A stretch of 64,000 nt of DNA from Paramecium sonneborni (Eukaryota; Ciliophora; Oligohymenophorea; Peniculida; Parameciidae), in contig CAJJDN010000173.1 of NCBI GenBank assembly GCA_905182985.1, positions 5,558 through 69,557 of the forward strand. Reading direction: 5' to 3'. The translations under genes were made by a program, and so were the position numbers. Below the pieces are notes generated by a model that was not told the DNA's origin, made no database searches, and was given only the letters and a program-made list of their open reading frames with translations. Below, one piece after another: positions 50,651 to 61,859 of this stretch. Within the stretch, counting starts at the first letter, position 1; the number at the start of each line of letters is the position of its first letter.

Positions 50651-51722
50651 ATGTTATTAATTATACTATTATCAATAAATGTATATGCATATGTACATAA
50701 ACATGAGTAACATTTGATGGACTTATATAATAAAATGAATGGAATTAAAGAATTTTTATCTTAATTAGAGTATTATACAGCATTAGAAAAACTAGAAATT
50801 AGATCAAAAGATAATCTTGAATTTGAAGAAGAAAGTCTTACAATTTATAAAGAACATTATTAAGAAGTAATCAATAATACTCTAATGTAGTTTATAAATT
50901 CATTTAAGATGGAATAGACAATCATTAAAAATGAAAAAGAAGACATTAAATTGTTTTTGAGGGAAACATTTCCAGAACTCATTGAAAAGATAAAACGTAT
51001 AATTGCAGATAAAGTATATTTTATAATTAAATTTAAGGAAAAATTAATTGAAGGCGATATTAAAGAACTAGCTAAGATTAAACATTAATAACCAGAAGAT
51101 TTTAGTAAAAGATTTGAAGAATTCAATTATCTTCATTAAAAAATATAAGAAGGTATCTTTATAAATTTATAAAACATAGTTTTAGAATCTAATGATCAAT
51201 AAGATATATATAAGACTTTAGAACTTTTAGAATCTAAAATTATGATAGGTTCTTTTAAATAGATGTAAAGTTAAGAGGTAGATTTCTTTATGAAGAGTGT
51301 TGATAAATTATTTAGAGAAAAAGAAAATCCAAATAAAAAATAAGAATCTATTTCATTACTTAGCTTAATGCGAAGTGTGATATCAGAATATCTTATTAAA
51401 ATGATGAATGATTAACTTGAATCTTCTTTTGATTTTTTGGATAAAGAACTTTTTTTTACTCAATCCAAAAATACTCATATCAATGCAAAAGAATAATATA
51501 TAAATCTCTTACATAAATTAGAATGTAATTCATATCTTATTTTTAGAATTGCATTACACAGTTTGGAAAGATGTGATGGAATTACCTTATGATAATTATT
51601 TACTTGAGATTTCTGAAAAATAATATGAATAAGCAATTCAAATTGGAAATCGTGCTATTCAATATCATACATAAATGGATGAGATGATGAAAGCTATGTT
51701 AGAACGTTTTTTGTAAAGATGA
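50651..51722 (+). CDS. Secreted all-helical protein, 341 aa
   Basis: Three exons; introns at 51014-51037 (24 nt, multiple of three and optional) and 51525-51546 (22 nt). The N-terminus MLLIILLSINVYAYVHKHEQ is a plausible signal peptide. The rest is Glu/Lys/Gln-rich alpha helix with heptad character, for example EYYTALEKLEIRSKDN and MDEMMKAMLERFLQR at the C-terminus. No domain is recognised; trichocyst-matrix-like or other secretory helical proteins are possible. Its ATG is only 8 bp from the ATG of the divergent heat-shock-factor-like gene. Confidence 0.6.
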
Positions 51723-51736
51723 ATATATTCTATATA

Positions 51737-53309
51737 TCATTATTTGATTTTCATCATCATCTCACAAAATTCTTCGAAATTAATTTATCCATTACCATTC
51801 CTATCAATTTCTTTAATCTTGTCCAACCAATATTTTTCATCAATTACAGTTAATGATGGCCCTAATACTTCTTTTATCTCGAGTTCTGAAATGAATCCAT
51901 TTCTATCTTTATCAAATATTTAAAATGCCTAATGTTATATAATCGCAATATTATATTACTTCTTTTAATTTTTACATTTACACTGCTTTTTTTCTATCCA
52001 TCGATGCAATAATAAATTCAGTGTAATCTATTGTACCTGATCCATCCATATCAACCAATCCCATTATATTTTATACTTCTTACAATGCTGTTTCATCATC
52101 CATATACTTTTTATAAGTTTCTAAGATTTCCTCCTTTGTCAATATGCCATCTCCATTTTAATCCATCTCTTTAAAAGCTTACATTTTTTGAATAATTATA
52201 TATCTACTAATTAGTTTTTCTCTTCCTTTGAAATCATAGTAGTTCCAATAAACATAACTTTCATTCTGTTCTAAAATTCCTTTAATTCTTTAATCTTCCT
52301 TGAACTACTTGTTTATCAGCCTTTTCTTGATGTTATTATTAAAACCAAGAATGTTCCAATACTTATTTTGCATTCATTCTCTTTTACATATCATATTAAA
52401 GCATTTTTATTACTAAATCCTTTGCATGTGGACTAACTGTATCCAAAACTTCACCCTATATATATATTTAATCATATATTTTACATCTAATATATATCCC
52501 ATTCAAAATATTCTTCTAAATCTCTGCATCTGTTCTACCATTATATGGAGGTACTCCAAATAAAAGAATATATAATATTACTCCACATTACCAAATATCG
52601 CATTTTTCATTATAATTGAGTTTTAAAACTTCTGGAGCCATATAATAAAGTGTCCCAAATTTTTCATTAATTTATTAGTTGGGTGAAAAGATTTTTGCTG
52701 TTCCCCGATCAAAAAACTTTAATATTGTCATTTCCTTAACTTACAATATCTAATACAGATTGATTAAAAATTATATATATTATAAACATATTATATTATA
52801 TTATAAAACATTTTCTGGTTTCTAATTTAAGCATTAAGATAGCTGACATTATTTATTTCAAAATTTAACTTGCTTCCTTCTCTGAAACACTACCTTTCTC
52901 TATTATCTTGTCAAATAATTCACCACTAAATGATTTTGGATAGTATACCCTGTACATAATTCTATGATTATGTAATAGTTTTTCTCATATTAATAAATTC
53001 ATATAGTTTTAATATATGTGGATGTTTAATTACTTATAAACATTGATTTCGTTTATAAACTTTTATTATAATTCGTTGATAATCTCGATTTGCTTATTAC
53101 CTATAAACTTTTATAAATCCTACTTTCATTGCTCTAATCGCTCTTGTCTTACGATGTATAACTTTTCTAACTTATGAAAATGCTAAAACACCCAATACAC
53201 CCTATTTTTTAATTTTTCGAATTACTCCTTATTTATAATCATCGGTGTAAGAATTTAGCTTTTCTACAATGAACTAACTAAAGTTTAATTTTAGATGATT
53301 TTGATCCAT
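51737..53309 (-). pseudogene. Decayed calcium-dependent protein kinase (CDPK-like)
   Basis: The C-terminal half reads well: four EF-hand loops, three clear (DQNGDGILTKEE, DMDGSGTIDYTE, DKDRNGFISELE) and a last DRNGNGQINFEE, with a 31-nt intron near 51925-51955. The kinase C-lobe also reads ([35 protein letters not shown]). But the N-lobe needs at least three one-base frame changes (after AMKVI, at QL/HPHILKLYEF, at INM/EKNYYIIIELCTGG), the HRD catalytic loop is missing between QIMSAI and QKPEN, DFG is FDRG, and a TGA interrupts the linker after NFRTE. No GT..AG intron explains these. The same lesions occur in the second copy at 53620 onwards, so they are not one-off read errors. CDPKs couple calcium to phosphorylation; this copy should be inactive. 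Confidence 0.7.
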
Positions 53310-53618
53310 CTCACCACTTTAATTTAAAATTATCTTAATAATATTTAATATCTTAAAAAATTTTTAAGGAAAACATCATTTAAATTAATTTTACAATCTA
53401 TTTAAATTGTATATATTTTGTTGATATTAAAGTTTTAATTTTGTATAATAAACCAATTTTAAATTTATCTTCTAAAATATTACAATTTTTAGCTACATAG
53501 TTTAAGTCATCTATAAACCTTAGATTATATTGAACTATATTAAACTATATTTTCAATAAAATAGTATATATATATATAAACTTATTAAATAATCAAAACA
53601 AAATGGACTTACGTTCAG
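52364..53618. repeat. Assembly-overlap duplication 3, left copy (1,255 bp)
   Basis: Repeated at 53620-54845, which is 1,226 bp long. The 29-bp difference is one insertion at 52754-52782 present only in this copy; I saw no other difference. It ends at the single N (53619). Confidence 0.9.
52754..52782 (-). mobile_element. Putative retained IES, 29 bp, TA-bounded
   Basis: Present here and precisely absent from the second copy of the overlap, where a single TA remains (52783-52784 equivalent). The element starts TACAGATT and ends ATATTA before the flanking TA. Paramecium IESs are bounded by TA, cluster at 26-31 bp and have loosely conserved TAYAGYNR ends; the left end matches 6 of 8 positions and the right end (reverse complement TATAATAT) also 6 of 8. 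It lies inside an intron of the decayed CDPK, lengthening it from 31 to 60 nt. Strand is arbitrary. Confidence 0.72.
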
Positions 53619-53619
53619 N
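53619..53619. other. Single-N assembly gap 3
   Basis: One ambiguous base flanked by a direct duplication that differs by one IES-like insertion. Confidence 0.85.
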
Positions 53620-54536
53620 TATTTTGCATTCATTCTCTTTTACATATCATATTAAAGCATTTTTATTACTAAATCCTTTGCATGTGGACTAACTGTATCC
53701 AAAACTTCACCCTATATATATATTTAATCATATATTTTACATCTAATATATATCCCATTCAAAATATTCTTCTAAATCTCTGCATCTGTTCTACCATTAT
53801 ATGGAGGTACTCCAAATAAAAGAATATATAATATTACTCCACATTACCAAATATCGCATTTTTCATTATAATTGAGTTTTAAAACTTCTGGAGCCATATA
53901 ATAAAGTGTCCCAAATTTTTCATTAATTTATTAGTTGGGTGAAAAGATTTTTGCTGTTCCCCGATCAAAAAACTTTAATATTGTCATTTCCTTAACTTAC
54001 AATATCTAATAAACATATTATATTATATTATAAAACATTTTCTGGTTTCTAATTTAAGCATTAAGATAGCTGACATTATTTATTTCAAAATTTAACTTGC
54101 TTCCTTCTCTGAAACACTACCTTTCTCTATTATCTTGTCAAATAATTCACCACTAAATGATTTTGGATAGTATACCCTGTACATAATTCTATGATTATGT
54201 AATAGTTTTTCTCATATTAATAAATTCATATAGTTTTAATATATGTGGATGTTTAATTACTTATAAACATTGATTTCGTTTATAAACTTTTATTATAATT
54301 CGTTGATAATCTCGATTTGCTTATTACCTATAAACTTTTATAAATCCTACTTTCATTGCTCTAATCGCTCTTGTCTTACGATGTATAACTTTTCTAACTT
54401 ATGAAAATGCTAAAACACCCAATACACCCTATTTTTTAATTTTTCGAATTACTCCTTATTTATAATCATCGGTGTAAGAATTTAGCTTTTCTACAATGAA
54501 CTAACTAAAGTTTAATTTTAGATGATTTTGATCCAT
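53620..54536 (-). pseudogene. Second copy of the decayed CDPK kinase part (fragment)
   Basis: Covers the N-lobe to about the end of the kinase C-lobe of the gene at 51737-53309. It carries the same frameshifts, the same missing HRD loop and FDRG, but lacks the 29-bp insertion, so its intron is 31 nt and splices PEN to ILQVKEM. It is truncated by the gap and probably represents the same locus. Confidence 0.65.
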
Positions 54537-54845
54537 CTCACCACTTTAATTTAAAATTATCTTAATAATATTTAATATCTTAAAAAATTTTTAAGGAAAA
54601 CATCATTTAAATTAATTTTACAATCTATTTAAATTGTATATATTTTGTTGATATTAAAGTTTTAATTTTGTATAATAAACCAATTTTAAATTTATCTTCT
54701 AAAATATTACAATTTTTAGCTACATAGTTTAAGTCATCTATAAACCTTAGATTATATTGAACTATATTAAACTATATTTTCAATAAAATAGTATATATAT
54801 ATATAAACTTATTAAATAATCAAAACAAAATGGACTTACGTTCAG
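53620..54845. repeat. Assembly-overlap duplication 3, right copy (1,226 bp)
   Basis: Second copy of 52364-53618 without the 29-bp insertion. It runs on into the 3' end of the coiled-coil gene on the minus strand. Confidence 0.9.
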
Positions 54846-56100
54846 ATGAAAGTTTTTATTGATTCACCTTAATAATTTCAAAATTGAGTTATTAGACTTT
54901 TTAAAACTGTTTAATTCTCCTTACGAATTTTTCAGAATCACTTTAAAGAATTTAATTTTAGATTGCATTACTTGCTCTATACATATTATCTATATTAATT
55001 TCAAGCATTGAATTAAGAGATGAATCATTTGACATACTTACATTACGAGATGTTAATTCATTATTAAAATTCTTTATAAAATGTTTAGGTCTCTCATCAT
55101 TCCTAGCTGTATAACACATTCTTTATGAATTTTCTGCTTTAATTCCTTTTTCTTTATTTTTCATAAACATATAAGCATATAATTTGACATCCTAACTCAA
55201 AGGATCATTCAAAACATATTTATCCTTAGTAAATTCCTTATACTAATTATTTTTCATTAACATTTTTCTTTTTGCTTTATTAAAGATATCTTTCTCTTTT
55301 TATTATCTCTCTTATATAAATCCATTTAACTAATCATTAATAGCATCTCGAAATTTTGATTTGATGAATGATTTCTTTTCAATATTTGCTGTATTACCTC
55401 TTTATTTTTCAACCTTTTTAACTCTTAAATATCCATGAGATGTATATTTAACATTATTAAATTCACGTTGTCCATCAGCTCTCTCTGTTAATAGATTTTT
55501 TTATTTTATTTTATTTTTGTTCTCTTCACTCACCTCATAGAGTTGTCTAAAAAGTTATACATCTTTAAGATTGTTTTCTTCATTTGGTTCAGTTTAAGAG
55601 TTCTTTTAAATTAGTTTCTTAATTTTCTCAAATCTTTAAAATACTCGCACTTTTTTCTCAATTTCCTCATCTGTTAATCCTTATTAATGTAGTGACTTAT
55701 ATTTATTTCCTAGTTATAACTAATTTGCAAACATATTAGCTCTTTTAATTAATTTCATCCTATTTTTTAACTTTGTTTCTTTTCTATTTAAGTGATTACA
55801 TTCATTAACTAAGTTTAGAGCAGTACGTTCACCACATAAAAATTCTCTGAAACCTTATCTAAGCTTTTCATTAAATTAAAATGGGTTTGGTTTATACAAT
55901 GGTGATGATGTACATATTGGATCATTTATCAATTAATATTTTTATGCAGCCAATCTCTATGCCTAATTCCTAGATTTAAGAGAATTATTAAAATTTCCAA
56001 ACATTTAATCCCAAATTAATAAATTCTATCTATTGCTTTCAGCTGTTGATTATGGAGTACTGGCTAGAGTTGTCCTAGATTTAGAATTAATCTTTAACAT
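54820..56100 (-). CDS. Coiled-coil protein, 426 aa, intronless
   Basis: A single uninterrupted frame from MLKINSKSRTTLASTPQS to TGA. The N-terminal 100 residues are Ser/Asn-rich and include NPFQFNEKLRQGFREFLCG. The middle is a long basic coiled coil (KRANMFANQLQLGN, VRVFQRFEKIKKLIQKN, INDQLNGFIQERQQKEKDIF) and the C-terminus is polar. No signal or TM. Composition and size resemble ciliate cytoskeletal or basal-body-associated proteins. The last 8 codons are also present, cut off, in the left overlap copy before the N at 53619. Confidence 0.7.
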
Positions 56101-56381
56101 TTTATATAATCTATAAATAATTTAAACAAATGTTATTGAACTGTATTTTACAATAAATTTAATTGTTTTTAATCAATCCAGAAGTAATTATTTTCTAAAT
56201 AGAATACACCATTAAATTATTGAAAATTCTTTACTAAATTAACAAAATAAATTTACAATTTATTACTTCATATTACCTTTTTAAAAATATATATATACAA
56301 AAGTATAAGTAATTATCAAGAATTATTGACTTCCACTTTAATTGTAAAATATATTGAGTTTATTAATTTTTATTTTTATTA

Positions 56382-57151
56382 ATGAATTATTAGGACCCAA
56401 CTATTTTAGCTTTAAAATAATAGAATGTAGAACAATAGAGATAAATAGAGTAATTAATGGGCAGAGTTAATATGCTTATTAAATAATAATAATTATAGAA
56501 ACCTCCAAATAAAAAATTAGAAATTGTTTATAAGAAGAAAAAACTACATGACGATATAGTAGAAGATGTAAATTAAACATTAAAAATTTATTAAAGCTAA
56601 AATCAGCTAAAGAGTCTCTTTATGATCCATAAAGTGAATATAGAAAAAAATAAGATAATTAAGTAAGGAGATATCAACTTAATGTTGCAATTAAATCAGC
56701 CAAAGCCTAAGTAGAAAAAGAACGAGAGTAACAAGCTCAATAAATGAAGAAAATCAGTAGTCTTCATTAAAAATCTATTGAGGAATAAAAACAATAGATT
56801 TATTAAGAAAAAAGAACAAATAGAAACAAAGTCTAATTAAATGAATTTTAATCTAAATATAATTATTAAGTATATTGGGATGAAAGAGTAAGAAAATTTG
56901 AAGAAGAATAAAAAAAAGTTAAACATCAGTTATCAAAATCTATGATGGATTAAGAAAATTTAATGAATTATTTAGAATAGCAAGAAACATTATTATTAGG
57001 AAGATTATAACAGAGTAAATCATCTTAATAATTCTTATAATAAAAATTAGAAGATGCTTCTAGATTAAAAACTAAAGAATTTGAATAAAAATATGGAAAA
57101 CCCAAAGAATCAAAGTTTTAACATATACTGGATATTAAGGCAAAATAATGA
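56382..57151 (+). CDS. Coiled-coil Gln/Lys/Glu-rich protein, 246 aa
   Basis: Two exons with a 29-nt intron at 56568-56596. Almost the entire protein is predicted helical coiled coil: AAIKSAKAQVEKEREQQAQ-type heptads and WDERVRKFEEEQKKVKHQL. It ends with a basic segment (EQKYGKPKESKF). The pattern recalls small ciliary/flagellar-associated coiled-coil proteins. No homologue is named with confidence. Confidence 0.65.
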
Positions 57152-57625
57152 TTATATTTTATTTTATATTAGTTTATCTATAAATTGTTATTATTTTATT
57201 CTCAAAAAATGTAGAAAAAGCATTTAGCCAAATTATTTTAACAATAGTATTAATTTTTAAATTTTCTAACTTTAAAAATCAATTAGTTGCGACAATTATT
57301 ATTAAAATCTTAAAAAGTATATAATATTCAGAATTGGTATTTTTTATTGGAAATATACACAGTCCGCTTTGCACACTCTTTTTATTAAAAAAAAAATTTA
57401 TATTCTTCTTCAAATTATAGGCATGAGCCTTAAATACTTTCAATATGTTTTTTTATAAATTACAAATAGATTTGACTCGTTTTTGAATTTTAAAATATTT
57501 ATTTTTCAGTATAATAATCGGTTTAATTTGAATTTTTAAAATTTATATGAGTTCAGATACATAAATTCTATTAAGTCCAATTTAAATGGAAATAAAAAAA
57601 AAAATTATTTAATAGTTAAAATACA
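57152..57625. other. Intergenic, about 470 bp
   Basis: AT-rich, with one locally GC-richer patch near 57356-57382 that could belong to a small RNA or an old exon; I found no fold or motif to support either. Confidence 0.35.
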
Positions 57626-58016
57626 ATGTTACCAAAAGGATACAACGAAAATTTAATAACATTTTAAATAGTCAAAAGACCTCTAAATTCTACTAGTAGT
57701 ACAAAAGTATAAAGAGTGGGGCTTTCTCATTATGCTGTTGTAGTTAGGAATAAAGATTCTGAAAATTTTATTTTTCACTTGTTATAAGAAGGATTTGAAT
57801 CAAAAAAAAATACATATAGATGAACTTATAAATTACACTGTTGCATAAACATATAAAGATCATAAAAATTTTATTTTTATATACAATATAAATGAAGCTG
57901 GGTTTACATCAAAAGAATATAATTTATTCACAAATAATTGCATATAATATTAAAAAAGAAATTGTAAATTCTTATTTACAACAGTTTTACTTAAAAATTA
58001 TTTAACTCTATACTGA
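57626..58016 (+). pseudogene. LRAT/papain-fold-like small gene broken in an A9 run
   Basis: The first frame gives MLPKGYNENLITFQIVKRPLN, then VGLSHYAVVVRNKDSENFIFHLL, with a His-Tyr-Ala pattern like the catalytic His strand of LRAT/NlpC-type proteins. It stops at TGA shortly after a run of nine A (57802-57810). Shifting by one base at that run restores IHIDELINYTVAQTYKDHKNF and YNLFTNNCIQYQKRNC, where NNC sits like the catalytic Cys of the permuted papain fold. So a one-base indel splits an otherwise good 130-residue protein. It could be a real lesion, a sequencing error or programmed slippage. No intron fits. Confidence 0.55.
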
Positions 58017-58739
58017 TTTATAGTTTTATATTTTGTTTATGAACGATGTAATTAAGATATAATGTCATTTATAAAAAAAATACAAATAAAATCTTGTAAA
58101 ATTTACAATATAAAAACATGAAACTTGCCAAAAATATTTTACTCTCCCATTTTTTAATTTTAATTCTAGTACTTTCCCTCTACAGAAATAGATATTTCAT
58201 AATCAATATTTGTAAGTTTATATGAAAAAAGTAATAGGTATGATTTTAAATCAGATTTAAATGATTAGAATGTAGGGATTTGTTTTCTCTTCAATCTGCC
58301 ATATTTTTACTACTAATGAGTAATAATAAGATATTAAATTATCATTAAAAGAGACTTTTGTCTAGATAATTTAATACAATAAATTAAATCTTCTAATTGG
58401 TCTTTATATCTCTCAAAAAAATAAATAATCTTTTTTTATAATACTAAAATACTTAAGAAATTTGAATATATATGGCTCAACTAAATGATTATTTTTAATG
58501 TTGAAACTAGTAAGGAGGAGATTGTACATTTTTGAAAATAAGAATATTTATTAGATATTAGATATCTTTATTGAAATTTCAATTATTTTCTGATTTTTGT
58601 GTTGAACCTATTCTAATAATGATTTCAAAGTTTGAGAAATTAAATGTTGATAAGTTACAAAAATATAAAGAATGAAAATTTAATGATATATTAAAAATAT
58701 TAATAATATTTTTTATTATTGATTATTATTATTTAATCT
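58017..58739. other. Intergenic, about 720 bp
   Basis: AT-rich between the LRAT-like remnant and the coiled-coil gene on the other strand. No supported coding or RNA feature. Confidence 0.45.
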
Positions 58740-61700
58740 TCATTTTCTAACCTATGATTTGAAAGCTAATAAGTCATTTTCTAATTGAACTTTATCTAAT
58801 TTCAATTATTCTCTTTCTTTTGTTCTTAATTCTAAATCTTTCTTTAATTTATCATTATCTGTCTATAGTTATTTATTCTATTTTTCTGAACTTGTCCATT
58901 TATCATTCATCAATCCTATTTGTGATGCTTTTGCTTCTAATTATCCTGATGTTTATTTTTATTTAGATAATTCATTCACATTCTAATCAAATTATTACTT
59001 AAGTTAATTAAATTAATCTTCTTTAGTTTTCAATGTACTTTACAATACAGCTATTTAATCTTTCAATTTTTACAATTCTTAATCTTTTTTATCTCTATCT
59101 TTAGTTAAATTTGTTAAATCTTTTTGAGCTTATGCTAATAATTATAACTATAAATTGTTACCTAATTGTTATTCAAGTACTTTTAATTTATCTTACATAA
59201 CTTTCCTATCTTATAATTATTATTCTAAACTTGCAATTGTTTATTTTAATTTATCACTTTCATTTCCTTTTTATTCAAATGTTTATTTAATTCTTGTAAA
59301 TTCTTATTCAGTTGTTTATGCTTATTTCTTAAAATCATTAAACTATTTTTCAATCAATCTAATTCTATTTAATTCAACTTCACTTGTACTAAGTTTTTAT
59401 GATAAAACATCATTTTCAGTAACCTTATCCTTATAAAGTTATTGTAAACGATCAATTTCTTTTAAAAGTTCTTAAATTTTTCTATCTGCTTCTGGTAATC
59501 TATCCTTAAATCCTTATAATAAATTAATTTCTTATTGAGCCTTATTCAATTATCTTGTTAATTCATCTAATTATCTTAGATAATCCTTGATTTAATCTTC
59601 TTAACTTTTACATTTTTCATTTACTGATTATAATTAAACAAGTTATTGATTCAAAATCATTAATTAAGAATTCAATTATTAAACTTCTAATACTCTCTCT
59701 ATAAGTTTTTTATTTAAATCATCATAGTCTTTTAATTTATCATCCAATTTTTGACGGAATTCTGTAATTTATTTTTCAAGAATAACAATTTCAGCTTTCA
59801 ACTTTAAAATCTAACTTTTTAGATCTTCAATCTCTTTATTTCTTCTTTCTAAAATAAGTTTTAATCTATCTATTTCTTATGCTAAAAATACTGTTTTAGA
59901 TTCAAGATCACTGATTTTTTTTTCTAATAATTCATTATCCTTTAATACTTAATCATAATTCTATCTATAATCTCTCAATTCTTCATTAAGTGTATCATTT
60001 TCATTTTATAATTAATTGATTTTTCTATCAGCCTCTTCTAAATCCTTTTCAGCCATATCAAGATTATGATCTCTTTCTTAAATCATTTATTATAATCTCT
60101 CAATTTCTTTACGATAATCATCAATTTAAGCTTATAATTATTAAACAAGGAATTCCAATTCTCTAATTCTAGATTCAGCATTTGATAGATCATTAGCTAA
60201 TCGATTCAACTCTTAATCTTTCTAAGCAATGATATCTTATGCCCTTTATAAATCAGATTCTAATCTTCTTATAATACTTTCTTATTCTTTAATAAAATTA
60301 TCCTATCCTGAACTATTATTCTTTAAATTAGAATTCTCATTCTCTAATTATCCATATCTATTTCTCCAAGTATCAAGATCTGATTAATATTACCTTAATT
60401 GAGAATTAAGATCATTAATTTAAGATTCATAATTTCTAATAGCTGAATTATATTTATTTTCTAAATCTCCATATTTCAATCTCCAATCATCAATTTCTCT
60501 TTACATTTAATCAATAAGTTATCTTAATCTATTGATTTCATCTTCTAAATTTCTAACCACTCCATTCAATCTCTCAATTTCACTCTATGCTTATCTGTAT
60601 TGATTTTCTAGAGTTTCATATTTAGATGTCCATTAATCAATTGTGTTTCTTAACTCCAATTGTAATTTATTAATATCATTTTCTCTATCTCTCAACAAAC
60701 CATTGAGTCTTTCAGTTTCACCTCCTGAATTAGATTTATATTTTGAAAATTGTAATTCCAAGTCACTGTACTTATTTCTCCAATCATCTAAATCACGTTT
60801 ATAACGTTCAATTTCTGAATCACGATCTCTTAATTGATTTCTCAAAGAATCTAAATCAGATTAATATTGTGCTATTTTAGAATCATAATCTCTTCCTCTA
60901 GCTTCCCATTCCCTTAATTTAGTTTAAAAATCAGATATCTAACTTTCATAATTTTTTATTTTCAGAATATAATCTTAAATCTAAGCTTCCAATTCTTTGA
61001 TTCTCTTATTCAATCTATCTACTTCTGAAGATGAATTTCCTTTCAAATCTTGTATCTACTTCAAATAATTCTCAATATCCAATTTCAATCTCTTAATCTC
61101 ACTCTCATAATTACTCCTTTCAGTACTCCAAGAAGACTTTAGATTATTTATTTCTAATGTATATTTACTTTCCTAATCCTTCAATTATCGTTCCAAATCT
61201 TTAATTCTCTACTCAGCCTACTATAACTTACTAGCCAATGAATTATCTACTTATCCCAACTTTGATTTATATTGATTGATTTCATCTTCAAGTGACTTTA
61301 TTCTTATGTTCTGCTAATCTATCGTAGTCCTAATAATTAACTCATCTCTCTTACTTATATTGTTACATTTCAATATTGTACTTGTCCTACAAACTTGTAT
61401 AATCACTTTGCAATTTTGTGTAATTACTTTACAACTCATTTATTATGGTTCTTTGATCTGAGTTTTCTCTTTGTAGTCTGTCTACTTCTAAAGCAAGTAA
61501 AAAGCACACAACTTCAGGCTTCTCACCAAGCCATTTTCGTTCCTTTGATGGGGGAGGTACACTCACATTCACAGCTTCCTATTAACCCTTTACCCTTTAA
61601 TATAATGAATAGATAAGTACATAATGGATTTACGCTAAGTGCTAGGTCTTTGAGGTACATCAGCTGTACTGGTACTTTAGTATTGGGATGTATTTGTTGT

Positions 61701-61769
61701 AGTACCACCAATTCCTGAAGAACGTACTGTAGATGATATGCTAGATGAATATCTTGATGAATAAGACAT
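58740..61769 (-). CDS. Long coiled-coil protein, 992 aa (rootlet/filament-like)
   Basis: Three exons; introns at 61595-61620 (26 nt) and 61330-61354 (25 nt). A Ser/Thr/Gly-rich head (MSYSSRYSSSISSTVRSSG, then QRPSTQRKSI) and a short PPPSKERKWLGEKPEVVCFLLALEVDRLQREN segment lead into about 860 residues of continuous heptads. Internal repetition is visible: units like RLNGLLRDRENDINKLQLELR, DDWRNKYSDLELQ and DTWRNRYGQLENEN recur with W-R-(N/L)-(K/R)-Y every 30-60 residues. The head plus long rod resembles intermediate-filament-like or ciliary-rootlet proteins. The WRNKY-type repeat could organise lateral assembly. Confidence 0.8.
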
Positions 61770-61859
61770 TAATAAAATATATTATGTGCTCGGCTGTTAA
61801 TTAAATTTAATGTAAAACTATTCCCCTATCAAATGAAAAACAATTTCAAATCAAATTGA
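61770..61859. promoter_or_regulatory. Divergent spacer upstream of the coiled-coil gene
   Basis: Short region 5' of the 992-aa gene and presumably of the right-edge gene. No specific element recognised. Confidence 0.2.

Noticed and set aside
57350..57385. Possible small nuclear or nucleolar RNA in a GC-richer patch
   Set aside because: No box motifs, U6-like core or tRNA cloverleaf could be recognised; too weak to annotate.
59155..59436. Plus-strand ORF rich in Ser, Tyr, Phe and Leu
   Set aside because: Complement of the Glu/Lys/Gln heptads of the coiled-coil gene on the minus strand.
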